From: Obelidium mucronatum | Taxonomy: Eukaryota > Chytridiomycota > Chytridiomycetes > Chytridiales > Chytriomycetaceae | Length of the DNA: 27,229 nt | NCBI GenBank assembly: GCA_025765595.1 | Contig: JAIVFH010000331.1 | Span: forward strand, 1 to 27,229 | Reading direction: 5' to 3' | Shown: positions 1 through 13,178 of the stretch, piece by piece | Layout of the letters: every line of letters starts with the position of its first letter | Numbering within the stretch: position 1 is the first letter of the stretch | Translations under genes and position numbers: made by a program | The notes under the pieces: model-generated | What the model was told of the DNA's origin: nothing | Database searches by the model: none | The model's input: the letters and a program-made list of their open reading frames with translations, nothing else

Positions 1-2
1 AG

Positions 3-59
3 CTTGTTCAACAACTTGAGAGTAATTTGACTCTGGTTCGCAGGTCTGCGCAGGGATAA
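3..59 (+). CDS. Possible 3' end of an upstream gene (partial)
   Basis: One plus-strand frame is open from the left edge to a TAA at 57-59 and would encode an 18-residue C-terminus ending VRRSAQG. The composition (Leu, Gln, Glu, Ser, Arg) looks like ordinary protein, but the stretch is too short to recognise. It would run tail-to-tail with the PUF60-like gene that ends at 314. It could equally be chance open frame in a 3' flank. Confidence 0.25.
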   Translation, partial: LVQQLESNLTLVRRSAQG

Positions 60-313
60 TTAATTAAGTTGATTTCCTTGTCGCCAAGTCGGTATGGTAA
101 CATACTAAACCCCAGAAAGCAATGGCAGCCATATTAAATCTAAGTACCAGCACGGAATTAGTTCATTGCCGCAGTCGGTTGGTGATTGTCCAAGAGAACA
201 AGACGCGCACCTGTTTTGAGATGATTTTTTTGGTCAACTGAAAACGTGTTTTTTGTAAAAAAGACAATTTTCGCAAAAAGCAGCGAATAATATCTTCTAT
301 TCTTTGTGCTTTG
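60..313. other. Intergenic 3' flank
   Basis: AT-rich stretch between the possible upstream gene end and the stop codon of the PUF60-like gene. Open frames reading into it are antisense shadows or read-through of the PUF60-like last exon in wrong frames. I see no RNA gene or repeat here. Confidence 0.5.
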
Positions 314-2275
<1,962 letters not shown>

Positions 2276-2607
2276 TCACTTATTTTATTGAAGAATGTCT
2301 AAAAAAAGTGAGAAGAAGAAAGATAAATATCAAAATAATCGATTTTCCAGTTTCTCCTATTCCAGTTCATGGAAAATGTTTTTACAATAGCGTCTGTGAC
2401 TCAAATTCCCAAATAATTCATGCAACGAAATAATCAAACTCCCTGCACGAAGGTCATCATCGAACGCATTTACCTCACGAAATCAAATCAATCCAAACCT
2501 TTTGAAAATGAAATTAAAATAATTAACGAAATAAAAAAGGCTTCACGTCAAAATTGTAAAAACCAATTTTCATAACTCCACTCACTCCACCAGACACATT
2601 CGACAAA
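2276..2607. promoter_or_regulatory. Divergent promoter region, PUF60-like / RAB6
   Basis: 332 bp between two start codons facing away from each other. AT-rich, no conserved ORF. By position it must hold both 5' UTRs and both promoters. I see no convincing TATA box and assign no specific element. Confidence 0.5.
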
Positions 2608-3825
<1,218 letters not shown>

Positions 3826-4157
3826 TTGCTTTTTCGCTCCTTTGCTGCGAACAAATTTGCTTTCGTTCTTAATTTCCTCGTATGTTTTTTTGTTTGCCGT
3901 CCTGGGATATCTTTTGTTGAGGAGTGGGGTGTGTGTGGCTGTGAGATGGAAGGAATGATTAGAGTTCTTGTGTGTTTTGTATCCTTTTTTTGAATCTTCT
4001 TTGTTGATTATCCATCCAATCGTGTTCTTTGTTGGTTGCCACTCACTGTATAAAATTGTGTGACGACTCTTCTCAAAACACAATCCAGAGACATCATGGA
4101 ATTCATTTATCAAATTCATCTCGAAAAAAAATATCCACCCATTTTTAAATTAACCCT
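3826..4157. other. Convergent intergenic region (3' UTRs)
   Basis: 332 bp between the stop codons of RAB6 (plus) and NSUN2 (minus). AT-rich with T-runs. It must contain both 3' ends. The 102-residue minus-strand open frame here resembles nothing I know and is probably spurious. Confidence 0.5.
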
Positions 4158-7154
4158 TTAGTCATCAGCAGGTTCGTCTGCTACTTTTCCTTCCTTCTCG
4201 TCTTTATCAAGACCGCCTTGAACGCTAAAGTGAGCTCCGAAGATTCTCGATTGCAAGGACTTTCTTTCCTCCTTTGGAACCAGCAGACTCACACTCACAG
4301 CTGCGCGCATGGTTGGAAGATAAATATCTTCGTGAAGACTGCAAAAGAAGAAAGAAAATGACGTGAGACAACTTGATCTTGGGCTCGAAACTCTCCACCA
4401 CAACGCACCTTCCAGACTCGGTATCCAACGGAGAATATCGAATGACAAAACTCCCACATTCAAGACCTTGTGCTACTTCTTGGAACGCTGGGGACATTTC
4501 TGTCAAGACGGGGTACTCCTTTTCCAACAAGATCTTCACGTCGCTTTTGGTGGCATCAATTAACCGCTTCGAACTCATGAATGGCGCAAGAATGGAAACT
4601 CCTTCAGATGACACACGGTACTGGAAGGAATTCCTAATTGTTTATAAGGATTTAGTATGTTGCTCATAGATTCATGTGGAATCTTACTTTTGCCCTCCAG
4701 TTTGAGAAGTTCGAGTCAGAAGTCTGACACCAGTGTTGACAATCTAAAGGCAGGACACTGGTTAGCAGAAACGTAGAATGCCACATAAATTGCCAAATAA
4801 CCTTCAATCTTGATGCGTTTTCGGCCAAAAGAACTCTCTTTACAGCAGACGAAACCAAGTATAAAGTTTTGAAAATCGGATTCGCCGAACGCACGACCAA
4901 CTGGGTTGTTGGGAACTTCTCATTAATTCCGTAAAATTTCCTGAATTTTTTGGATAAGTTTTACACACCACGGCAACTGCTACAAAAAGTATCGGTTCTT
5001 ACGTGATTTCTTCAACATCTTTGTGGCCATCTTCAACAAAGAAGAATGGCTCTTCGCCCTTTCCGTCCCATCCTGCAGCCTTCTTCTCAGGAGTGGCTTC
5101 AGGGTCAAGCTGCACTCTTTTGGCGTCACTATCCAGGAAAGACAAAGCAAAAAAGAAATCAGTGAAGAGTTCATCATGAGTTAATACGATATACCCACTT
5201 TTCACCGCCTTCCTCCTCGGCATTCTCTTCTTCAGTTGCCGCCTTTCGCTTTCCAGCTTCGGCCGCGTACGTAACAGCACTCTCGAAAGCCTTTGTGGCT
5301 TGCTTATCCAATCCACCAAAAGGCTCGACTTTTTCAAAGACAGCAACAAAGAAGGCACCAGTGTCCTGATCAGCAGGGTAAATGCGCATGCAGTTCTTCA
5401 ACGGCAAAGACTCGGCATTTTCTGGTGCAAAGTTGTCGGAGAATACTTTCTTGTTTTGGAACTTTTCTGGGACCGTTTCGTATTTGTCGTGGAGTGTGCC
5501 TTCTGGATCCATCACCTTCCAGGAGTGAACTCCGGCCCGGCGCTTCAGGGCGGGGAGTTGAGCTGATACATCCAAAAGCTTGATTGAGGCTGTGGTTTTT
5601 TTTTTGTTGGGTTGGCGAGTGAGTTTTTCCCAAAAACTCAAGCTTACATCCACAAAGGTTCAAGGCAGCAGCTACGACGGCCTCGTTTTCAACGGGGTTG
5701 AAGGTACAAGTTGAATACACGACACGGCCTCCCACCTTTAAGAAGTGAATGGCGCGAATCAAGATGGCCAACTGAAGTCTGTCGCAAAAGTGTCAACTCA
5801 TTCATTAAGTACTGTCAAATACACTACTTGTTTAAAGAGTTTCCACCCGTTTGATGCCAATTCTTCCAAATCGCTCTGTTTTTACGAATTGTACCATCAC
5901 CACTTGAAAAAAAAAAACAGAGAGATATACAACATGTCAGTATGGGTCCAACACAAATTTAATTCATAAGCTTACGAGCAAGGTACGTCACAGAGAATTC
6001 TGTCAAATTGAAGAATTCTTTCTTCTCCCGAAGTGTCTCCCTGAATTAGAAAAGTTCTATCAAACAAAGAGATAACAAAGCGGATGATTTATACCTTTGG
6101 TTTAAAGTAAATGTATGGGAAAAATTGAGCCTCGTGATTTGTGACAATCAAAGTCGGGCTCTGCAGACGCTTGGACTGCTTTACCAACATGAAGGCACGC
6201 TTGTAATCGGCATCATTGGCAATAACAAGACCGCCTGAGTGAAGAGTAAGTGATTTCTCACACGATTAAGCTTAATCGCCTTACTGGGAAGCAAATCGTC
6301 GCCAGAGTTGACAGCTTCGATCAATTGAGCAGTTTTGCTTCCAGGAGCGGCACACATATCAAGAACCTGCATTATCAAAAAATTCGAACTCCTTAGCATC
6401 CTGCCACAAAGCAATAGAAAGAATGACTACAAACATAGTGTCCTGGTTTGGCTTGAAGAAACAAGGGTGGAATCATGGAAACGGCTTCTTGCCTGCTCAC
6501 GTTTCCACATTCAGTTTCAGCCATTAAAAACTCGTGAAACTTCTTAATTCCATCGTGGTTTCTAATAACACCACGAGACGCCTTATATTGCCATCCAAAG
6601 TTGTTTGGGTACCAAGGAAGCGGTTCTGGTGGAGGAATCGACTCGCCTTCCACAACAATATCTTGAAGGGATGGAAAGTAGTTTTTCTTCATGAGTTCAA
6701 GGATCTTTGAAGCGTTACTGTGTTTGCAAAGAATTTCAGTTTTTATGCCGCTGCAAGGTTTCTCTTCTTCAGGAACAACCACAACACGTACGATTTCGAC
6801 CCAGTAAATCTAAAGTTTGTTGGAAGCTGGGTCTTCAGGTATTGCATGTTTGTTTCCCATTCAGCTTCAGTCATCAGATTTTGTGCCTGCAAGTCAAATA
6901 CAAATCAGCCACAACACCACGGATCGCCAAGAGCAACGCTACCTTGTAGTAGGCCTCAAACGTTTCGTTCTCTTGGGGAATGTGTTTGTAGCCCTGGTCG
7001 TCCTTTGGATTGGTTCAGTCCCTGGTTCAAGTTGACACCGCACAGCCTGGCTTACTCTGTCATCGTGGCCTTCGGGCTTTGCCTCCTTGTCTCTTCTGTC
7101 CCGACCGCCTCTGCCTCTTCCGCCGCGTCCGCCTCTTCCTCGTCCGCGAGCCAT
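4158..7154 (-). CDS. NSUN2: NSUN2 / Trm4-like tRNA (cytosine-5) methyltransferase
   Basis: Fifteen exons on the minus strand: 7154-7056, 7002-6943, 6886-6792, 6750-6435, 6366-6285, 6234-6096, 6040-5976, 5902-5828, 5778-5648, 5589-5199, 5128-5003, 4940-4802, 4743-4688, 4633-4409 and 4338-4158. Introns are 41-73 nt; the product is about 726 aa (human 767, yeast 684). An RG-rich N-terminus is followed by SRQEAVSMIPPL, the SAM-binding motif VLDMCAAPGSKT (from 191), motif IV DVPCSGDGT (Cys 285) and the catalytic TC motif VVYSTCTFNP (Cys 335). The C-terminal extension aligns with the NSUN2 C-domain (ILAPFMSSKRL to FVIRYSP). The enzyme makes m5C in tRNA in the nucleus. A probable one-base deletion lies at 6121-6124. 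The exon 10 donor (GAAAA/GTGGGT) and exon 14 donor were chosen to keep frame and are less certain. Confidence 0.92.
6121..6124 (-). other. Probable -1 frameshift in NSUN2 exon 6
   Basis: After TNHEAQF the frame should continue into FPYIYFKPK, as in fungal Trm4 (AQFFP), and then join GDTSGEERILQFDRIL through a canonical CTAATTCAG acceptor. In the sequence this needs one more A in the A4 run. Without it, the frame can still be rescued by a poor acceptor (GAAAG) further inside exon 7, giving a shorter insert. I favour the missing base. Confidence 0.5.
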
Positions 7155-7384
7155 GTCTTTATTTCGGAATTATTTAAATTGCAAGAAAAAAAAAAGAAAG
7201 AAAGGTAGAAATAACGCCACTGTAGTTATCTTTTTCATGGAATTAAGACATGAACGAATCCGCAGTGAATCAGAGTATCTCTTTTTGTGCTGGATTTATT
7301 CACTCGGATTTCGTGAATTGTCTTCGAAACTGTCTTAGAAAATCCTTCCCAAAAACACAACCCAACCCCCAAATCCCTTAGTTT
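7155..7384. promoter_or_regulatory. Divergent promoter region, NSUN2 / BZW
   Basis: 230 bp between the NSUN2 and BZW start codons, which face away from each other. It contains an A-rich stretch just upstream of NSUN2 and a C/A-rich leader before the BZW ATG. Both are translation-linked genes, so a shared bidirectional promoter is plausible but not shown. Confidence 0.5.
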
Positions 7385-9096
7385 ATGTCAACTGCCTCTG
7401 CTAAGCAGCCCACCGCCGTCGCTCCTAGTACCAGTACTAATAATAGCTCTACCGCCCCTGCCGTTAATAACCGCCCCACGGGGTCCTTCAAGTCCAAGCA
7501 ACGAAAGGTATGACACCACCTGCAGCTGAACAAAAAAAAACAAAAAAAGTGTTACATAATAAAAAGCCGTCTCCCCCTAGAGAGACGTTGTTGTGAAGAA
7601 TGATCCAGAAGCTTTCCGGGATGCCCTTTTGGACTTGATTGAGGAAGACACTGATATTGACAAGTTTGTCGTTATTCTGGAATCTTCCTGTGAAAAGCTT
7701 GATTACAAGAGATATGCCGAGACTTTGTTTGAGTTCTTGATTGCTGGCGGTATTGTTGGTACGTTTTGGTGAATTCCTGTCAAAGTGTGTGTGTGAAGTG
7801 TGTATATGCATTTCTGGTTTGGCCTATTGCCGTCTATTTGCCATCCATGGAGACAAAATTATTGTGACTAATCCGGCTCTTCACGTATCAGCCCCAGGCG
7901 GTGCCATTGTGGATGATGGCGCCAGATTAAACCCATTCAGCATCTTTGCCTGCGAAGACAATATTGCTCCTGTACGTCACCGTGTTGAGATGATCAAGTA
8001 ATGATTTATTATTTTCGAATGTTGAAAAAGAAACACAAGACTAAATCGATCACAATTTCCACAGCCATCTCATTCGCCGCTACAAGTATCTTGAGAAAAA
8101 ACTCCAAGAAACTGTTTCCCACCTCCTCCAGTATGCCAACAAGTTTGGCCCCGAAAACTCCCACAAGTTTGCCACAGCCGTTGGACTTTTTGTGTCGATT
8201 CAATTGGTGCCATTGGCTGTAGTTTCCACCCTTCTCAAGGACCATCTTGTGAAGGACGGCACTGCCATAACCTTTATCACTACTGTCTTTCAGACGTATC
8301 TTTTGGACCAGCCTGTTGATCAATTGACTACTTTGTTGGCTCGTGTCAACTTGGTGGATGAAAAGTTACTCGAGTTTTTCCCTCACAACAAGCGCTCTGA
8401 TGAAGCTGTAGCCAAGCACTTTGAAGGCGCTGGGTTGAAGGCTGTCGTTGAATATTTGAAGAAGAGAAAGGGTGATGTGGTGAAGGTTCGTGTTACTGGA
8501 GAACTCCAAGAGCTGATTGCGGGCGGCAAACCTCAAGCTGACGTATGTATTCCTCATCTATTTAAATTATTTTTTTTAATTTTCTTTGTTTCCATAGATG
8601 GCGGCTCTTGTCAAGAAAGAAATGAAAGCGAACAGCTGGACTGAAGCGGAAACCATCACTGTCTTGTGGGACACTATTGTTTCCTCTGTGGAATGGAACT
8701 CCAAGCCAGACGGATTTGAGCTTCAGTTGGTCAAGACTTTGAATGTATGTTCACGATTATTAATTTTGGCCGTCCCGATCTGAGAATCCGCTTCTTTCTT
8801 CTTCTCAGACGTATCTAAAGCTTCTTGAAGAATTTTCCACTTCTCCAAAAACCGAAATTACTCTGCTTCAAAGAGTTCAGTTACTGTGCTACCAGGACGC
8901 TCGCTTCATCAAGCATTTCCGCACCATTGTTACCACCTTTTACAAGCACGATATTGTATCCGAAGCCGCTGTTTTGTTCTGGTTTGAAAAGAGTGGAGGG
9001 GCGTTGCCTCAGGGAAAGGCCGTCTTTGTGAAGCAAATGGAACCATTTGTGGAGTGGTTGAAGGCTCAGGAAGATGACAGTGATGAAGATGAATGA
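7385..9096 (+). CDS. BZW1: BZW1/BZW2-like eIF5-mimic protein (5MP) with W2 domain
   Basis: Exons 7385-7507, 7581-7758, 7892-7997, 8065-8542, 8598-8744 and 8809-9096 give 439 aa in phase. After a low-complexity Ser/Thr/Ala start and a basic FKSKQRK segment, the protein follows animal BZW proteins throughout: FRDALLDLIEE, KLDYKRYAETLFEFLIAGG, APGGAIVDDG, LIRRYKYLEK, VEWNSKPDG and FVEWLKAQEDD, with an acidic EDDSDEDE tail. The C-terminal half is a W2 (MI4/eIF5C-type) HEAT domain that binds eIF2 and eIF3. In animals 5MP competes with eIF5 and raises start-codon stringency. Yeast lacks this protein. An AATAAA at 9152-9157 lies 56 nt after the stop. Confidence 0.93.
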
Positions 9097-9151
9097 TCAT
9101 TTACCTTTTATTTTAATCGAAAAGGATGTCTTCTGATTCCTTTTTTCATTC

Positions 9152-9157
9152 AATAAA
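9152..9157 (+). terminator. Candidate polyadenylation signal of BZW
   Basis: AATAAA in an AT-rich stretch shortly after the BZW stop codon and before the next ATG at 9193. The gap is only 96 bp, so this site probably also lies in the promoter or leader of the next gene. Confidence 0.35.
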
Positions 9158-9192
9158 GTATAATATACTTTACCACAAATTTGTGTCGTCAA

Positions 9193-9825
9193 ATGGATCC
9201 CTCTGTTCTCTTTCACAACCTTTCGACTTTACAGATCCCTCGAAAAGATGTCGCGTTTGCATTTCTCATTGGATCCCGTCTCTGGGGAACACACAATTCA
9301 AAGTCCGATATTGACTTTATTGTAGTGAGCCACAAAAACCCAACAGCATCATCCATGCATACACAGCAATGCGACTTCACTATTCTATCCAAGTCTCAGT
9401 TTCTTGATCGCGTTGCTGAAGGTGCCTTCCTCGCAACTCTTGGATTGGTGATGCCTCCAGCCAATTGCTATGTCGACCCGTCGTTCGAAAGCACGTTAAA
9501 TAAATTGAAGCAAAGCATCAATTTGAAAACAGTCAGGAGTTGGATATCTGAAAGGTCCAAAAAAGACTTTGAGAAGGCAAACAAGTTTGCGGAAAAAGGG
9601 AAATATCACTCTGCGTTGAAGGTGTATTGTCATACATTGCGAATGCGGTGGTTGGTGCAGAAAATGGAAGAGCTTTGTGATGGTGGTCATGGTGTTTGTG
9701 ATTTGTGGCTGGTTGAGTTCACAAGTCCTTCTGACGTATTTCTGCACACGATTGTAACGACTCAAGAAGAATGGGTCCAAACCACGGCTGCAATGGATGG
9801 TGAAGTTGGTGCCTTGCTTGTTTGA
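9193..9825 (+). CDS. Predicted nucleotidyltransferase-fold protein
   Basis: Single exon of 210 aa; the ATG at 9193 is the first in frame close to the domain. The segment IGSRLWGTHNSKSDIDFIVV (residues 26-45) holds the polymerase-beta-type nucleotidyltransferase signature: GS at 27-28, then D39-x-D41 in a hydrophobic strand. A third acidic residue may be in the strand QCDFTIL. The rest is helical, including KKDFEKANKFAEKGKYHSA, which resembles the helical partner regions of small NTases. This family is widely annotated as predicted nucleotidyltransferase with no assigned substrate, and I assign none. It sits 96 bp after BZW on the same strand with no introns. Confidence 0.75.
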   Translation: MDPSVLFHNLSTLQIPRKDVAFAFLIGSRLWGTHNSKSDIDFIVVSHKNPTASSMHTQQCDFTILSKSQFLDRVAEGAFLATLGLVMPPANCYVDPSFESTLNKLKQSINLKTVRSWISERSKKDFEKANKFAEKGKYHSALKVYCHTLRMRWLVQKMEELCDGGHGVCDLWLVEFTSPSDVFLHTIVTTQEEWVQTTAAMDGEVGALLV

Positions 9826-10062
9826 TAATTATTGGCTGAGAAATGAAACAGTCTGCAAACTCGTTCACTTCTCTTTGAAGCTTACTGACGCTTACTAAAA
9901 CTGTGAATAAAAATAGAAATCATATTCTTATACGTGAACAATTTCAGTTTCGTATCTGTTTCACAGCAATTTCTGATCGGAAAATTCAGTGCGGGACCTC
10001 ATTCCATCACCAGTTTTCTGTTGGAGAAAGGCAAAAAAAAAAAAAAAAACGTCAAGCTCATA

Positions 10063-10920
10063 ATGTTGATACCAGTCGTCTTGATGGCCATTGCCACAAC
10101 AGTTTCAAATGCACAGGATTTATTCGGCTGTTACTCTCTTGTCGGAACTCCAACTATTGCTCGAACTTCAGCTTCAATGGATCCGTTTACTTGTGCACAA
10201 CTTTGTGTGGGCTCATATTCTCTCGCCCTGATATCCCCAAATGGCCAACAGTTTGCCTGCGGTTGCGCCAATACTGTGAACCGAGCTCCGTCGAGAGTTC
10301 CTGCCCAATGCAACATGAACTGCCCACAAGATTCCTCGAAGCCATGTGGTGGATACTCTAGCGGGATCTTTTATTGGTCCGTGTATTCAAATCTTAAGTC
10401 TGCAACTCTGCCTACTACCCCGCCACCGGCTCCACCACCACCACAACCACCATCTCCTCCGGCCCCAGAAAATATTCCAGAGCCGGAGCAACCAGTACCT
10501 GAAACTCCTCCCGTGGAAATTCCCTCTGAGCCTATCATCGCAAATCCACCTCCAGCTGTGATTCCAAATCCTCCTCAACACGCCTTAGCAGTAGCCGCTG
10601 ACTCAATCATCTCGTCTGCAAGCACGTCATCATTTTCTCTGTCATCTGTAATTATTTCCGCAAAACCAACACAGTCCCCAACGCGACCAGCACCAATCAG
10701 TCCATCTCCACTACACCAGGATGCAGCCGAACCTTCACCAAACGATTCATTCTTGACTCATAATATCATGTACATTGCGATTGGCGTTGGTGTTGGAGTA
10801 GTGATTTGCATTGCAATTTTAGTTGTTGTGGCTTGTCGGCGGAAACAGCGGAAAACCAAGATTTATATTATCCCTGACGAGAATGATCAGAATCTGTTTA
10901 AAATGATTTCTATTCCTTGA
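10063..10920 (+). CDS. W1: WSC-like membrane protein, short tail
   Basis: First gene of the array: intronless, 285 aa. Start chosen at ATG 10063 because MLIPVVLMAIATTVSNA gives a clean signal peptide; the frame is open upstream but low-complexity. A WSC-like domain covers about 20-110, with eight cysteines (GC, TCAQLC, FACGC, QCNMNC, CGG) ending in YWSVY. A Pro-rich stalk follows (about 117-230), then a helix at about 236-257, RRKQRK, and a short tail ending DQNLFKMISIP. The Cys7-Cys8 loop is short (7 residues), with no intron. A 17-A run lies 13 bp before the ATG. WSC domains bind glycans and occur in fungal wall-stress sensors; the role here is inferred. Confidence 0.88.
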   Translation: MLIPVVLMAIATTVSNAQDLFGCYSLVGTPTIARTSASMDPFTCAQLCVGSYSLALISPNGQQFACGCANTVNRAPSRVPAQCNMNCPQDSSKPCGGYSSGIFYWSVYSNLKSATLPTTPPPAPPPPQPPSPPAPENIPEPEQPVPETPPVEIPSEPIIANPPPAVIPNPPQHALAVAADSIISSASTSSFSLSSVIISAKPTQSPTRPAPISPSPLHQDAAEPSPNDSFLTHNIMYIAIGVGVGVVICIAILVVVACRRKQRKTKIYIIPDENDQNLFKMISIP

Positions 10921-11071
10921 AGAAGAAGGTAAAAAAAAAGAAACAACATTTGAATAAATGTAATTTTTAGTTGTGTAAGAAAAAAATTTCATCAAAAGAG
11001 TTTTATTTTTCTTGGAGTTTACCGTTTCAGGCTCACATAAATCTTATTGATATAAAAAAAATCCCTTTTTT

Positions 11072-11975
11072 ATGATCCCTCGACTATTCGCAACTGTGGC
11101 TTTTACTGGCATTACGCTGGCGCAATCTCACACATCATCAGATTCGTCCACGATCTGTGCCAGTATAGATGTCGCCAGCACTCTCACATCTGTGAAACTC
11201 ATAGATGGCATGACGCCGCAGCTCTGCATTCAATCTTGTGCCGGCTCGTCGATAGCAGCTTTAATTGCTCCGAATTCACATAACCAGTTCCAATTCCAAT
11301 GTGCTTGCACATCTGAACAATCTTTCTTGATTGCATCGATCCCTTGCCAACTCAAATGCCCAGGGTCAGTTTTTTTTGACAGCTTTTTTGTTTGTTGTAA
11401 TGTGATCAATTTAACTCTGATATTTTTTTCTTTTTAGAGCGGCTATTCCGTCTGAGGCTTCGATTTGTGGGGGATTCAGTACCAATGGCCAAATCGCTTG
11501 GTCCGTATACCTTACAGGCGTCCCTCTGCTGCAACAGCAACAACCAAACCCAACTCCTCAAACAACAAGTTCATTGCTTGAACGAACGACGTCATTGGGA
11601 TCTCTACAAGCGGTAGCAACTTCACGTACCGTCATCATCACTACTGCGGTGGCAGACTCCAATACGGCGGCGGCGGCGGCGGCGGCGGGTCTTTTTATTC
11701 CTTCAGCCATTTCTGGCAAGATTCTGCCAGTATTTATTAGCTCTCCAACACCTGCATCCACAAACTGGACGGATCCAGTTGGCAATCATAACAATAACCC
11801 CGCTACTCTGTCTGCTGCAATGATTGCAGGAATATCAATTGGTTCTCTTTTGGGACTTGCTTTTGTCGTGGTGTTTGTTGTCTGCATTTATAGACGGAGG
11901 AGAGGGTGGATTGGAAGACAAGGTCCCAGAGGCGGTGATAGAGATAACTTATTCCATACAATCTCAAAGATTTAA
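11072..11975 (+). CDS. W2: WSC-like membrane protein, short tail
   Basis: Exons 11072-11364 and 11438-11975 give 276 aa. Signal peptide MIPRLFATVAFTGITLAQ. The first domain cysteine lies in TICASI rather than the usual GC(F/Y/V); the rest is standard: MTPQLCIQSC, ALIAP, FQCAC, PCQLKC, ICGG, IAWSVY. The intron falls in the Cys7-Cys8 loop after CPG, in phase 2. The Ser/Thr/Ala stalk carries a GCG-repeat-encoded Ala run, followed by a helix at about 225-249, RRRR and a 27-residue tail ending DRDNLFHTISKI, similar to the end of W1. No LGxMP or SS-x-YM motif. Confidence 0.87.
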
Positions 11976-12284
11976 AAGAAGAGATAAAAAAGGGATTCTG
12001 AAGAAGAAGCCAGCTAAAATCTTATTTTTCTTTGTTTTATTTCAATTTGCATTGTTTTTTTTTCAAGCATTTTACTTATTTTAGTCTATAAAATTACATT
12101 GTTAACCCTTACACATTTGAAGAGTGAATATAAAATAAATCTGGTTTGCCGCATCCCAGCAAAAAAAAAATTATGTTGAAAAAATTTTTTTTTTCTTCCG
12201 TTTCAGAAAAAATCAAACCAAACCGTTTCCAAAGAACTGAATTTTACAGACTGCTTTCTTTTGCACCCTTTTCGCAAATAGAAA
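11976..12284. other. AT-rich spacer W2-W3
   Basis: 309 bp. A 10-A run at 12161-12170 is followed by an ATG at 12173 that opens MLKKFFFSS in another frame. A GT at 12200 and the TAG at 12279-12281 could in principle bound an 82-nt intron joining this to the W3 frame. The resulting N-terminus would still be a weak signal peptide, so I do not assert it. Confidence 0.35.
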
Positions 12285-13178
12285 ATGTTTCACACCATCA
12301 CCGCCGCCACTGCACCAGAACCAGAAAGCATAGGATGCTTCCAAATACCCCTCAACCTCACACTCCAAGGCTCGCGTCTCACAACTCCAGCCAACTGCAT
12401 CACACGATGCCCCATGCTTCCTTACGCTCTCATTACACCTACAACAAAAGACCCAACACAGTTCTGGTGTATTTGCGTGTCCCAAGTTCCACGGGCTTCG
12501 CCCAAGAAAAAGTGTGATGCCGTTTGCTTGGATGGATTACCATGTGGTGGTCGTATTCGTGGTCGCGGTCGCGGTCGAGGGAAAAGGGTTTCTTGGTGGT
12601 GGAGTGGGTATTCAACCGGTTTGGACAAGGACGGCGGCATCGCTGCTGCATCAAAGAATCCACCAATAGTGAAATCACTGAATTCTTTTTATGCAGTTGT
12701 TGGTACAAATGATGCTGACTCGCGCGTCGCTCGAGTTGCAGATTCCCAAGAAACAACTGTCCTTGAAACGATTACAACAACTTGGACAACAGCAGCATCA
12801 ACGACTACTACAACAACAACTACTACTACAATGACTTTTACGACAACTGCAATAATGACTGCTGCGACTATAACGCCTACTTTCATTGAGTTCTACCAAC
12901 CACCTCCAGAATACCGCAACTATACCCCCGCCTCTAATACGACATTGGAAATTAAAGACCTTTCTGCAACTTCGCTTCCTACGGCTGTCATTGCAGGGGC
13001 AGTATTGGGCACGTTGCTTCTGTTTGTCGTTGGAATCCTCGTCTTTCGAAGGTATGCAAAGAAACGGAAGGAGTTGCAACAAAGCGAAAACTACGAAAGC
13101 CAGGAAAGAATGCGGATAAAGAGATCAATATCGATTCATGAGGGGTGGAAATGTCGCGATCGAGTATTGTTTGACTAA
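12285..13178 (+). CDS. W3: WSC-like membrane protein without clear signal peptide
   Basis: Single open frame of 297 aa; ATG 12285 is the first in frame after a TAG. The domain has the eight cysteines (GCFQI, CITRC, FWCIC, KCDAVC, CGG) and ends WWSGYSTG. An insert rich in RG repeats (RIRGRGRGRGKR), encoded by a short GGTCGC repeat, separates CGG from that terminal motif. The Cys7-Cys8 loop is short (5 residues) and there is no intron. A Thr-rich stalk, encoded by ACA/ACT runs near 12780-12850, leads to a helix at about 233-254 (IAGAVLGTLLLFVVGILVF) and a basic tail ending SISIHEGWKCRDRVLFD. The N-terminus MFHTITAATAPEPES is not hydrophobic, so an upstream exon may be missing. Tail motifs of W4-W10 are absent. 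Confidence 0.78.
   Translation: MFHTITAATAPEPESIGCFQIPLNLTLQGSRLTTPANCITRCPMLPYALITPTTKDPTQFWCICVSQVPRASPKKKCDAVCLDGLPCGGRIRGRGRGRGKRVSWWWSGYSTGLDKDGGIAAASKNPPIVKSLNSFYAVVGTNDADSRVARVADSQETTVLETITTTWTTAASTTTTTTTTTTMTFTTTAIMTAATITPTFIEFYQPPPEYRNYTPASNTTLEIKDLSATSLPTAVIAGAVLGTLLLFVVGILVFRRYAKKRKELQQSENYESQERMRIKRSISIHEGWKCRDRVLFD

Noticed and set aside
9934..10062. N-terminal extension of W1
   Set aside because: Would place a Lys run from the poly-A tract ahead of the signal peptide; ATG 10063 fits the family.
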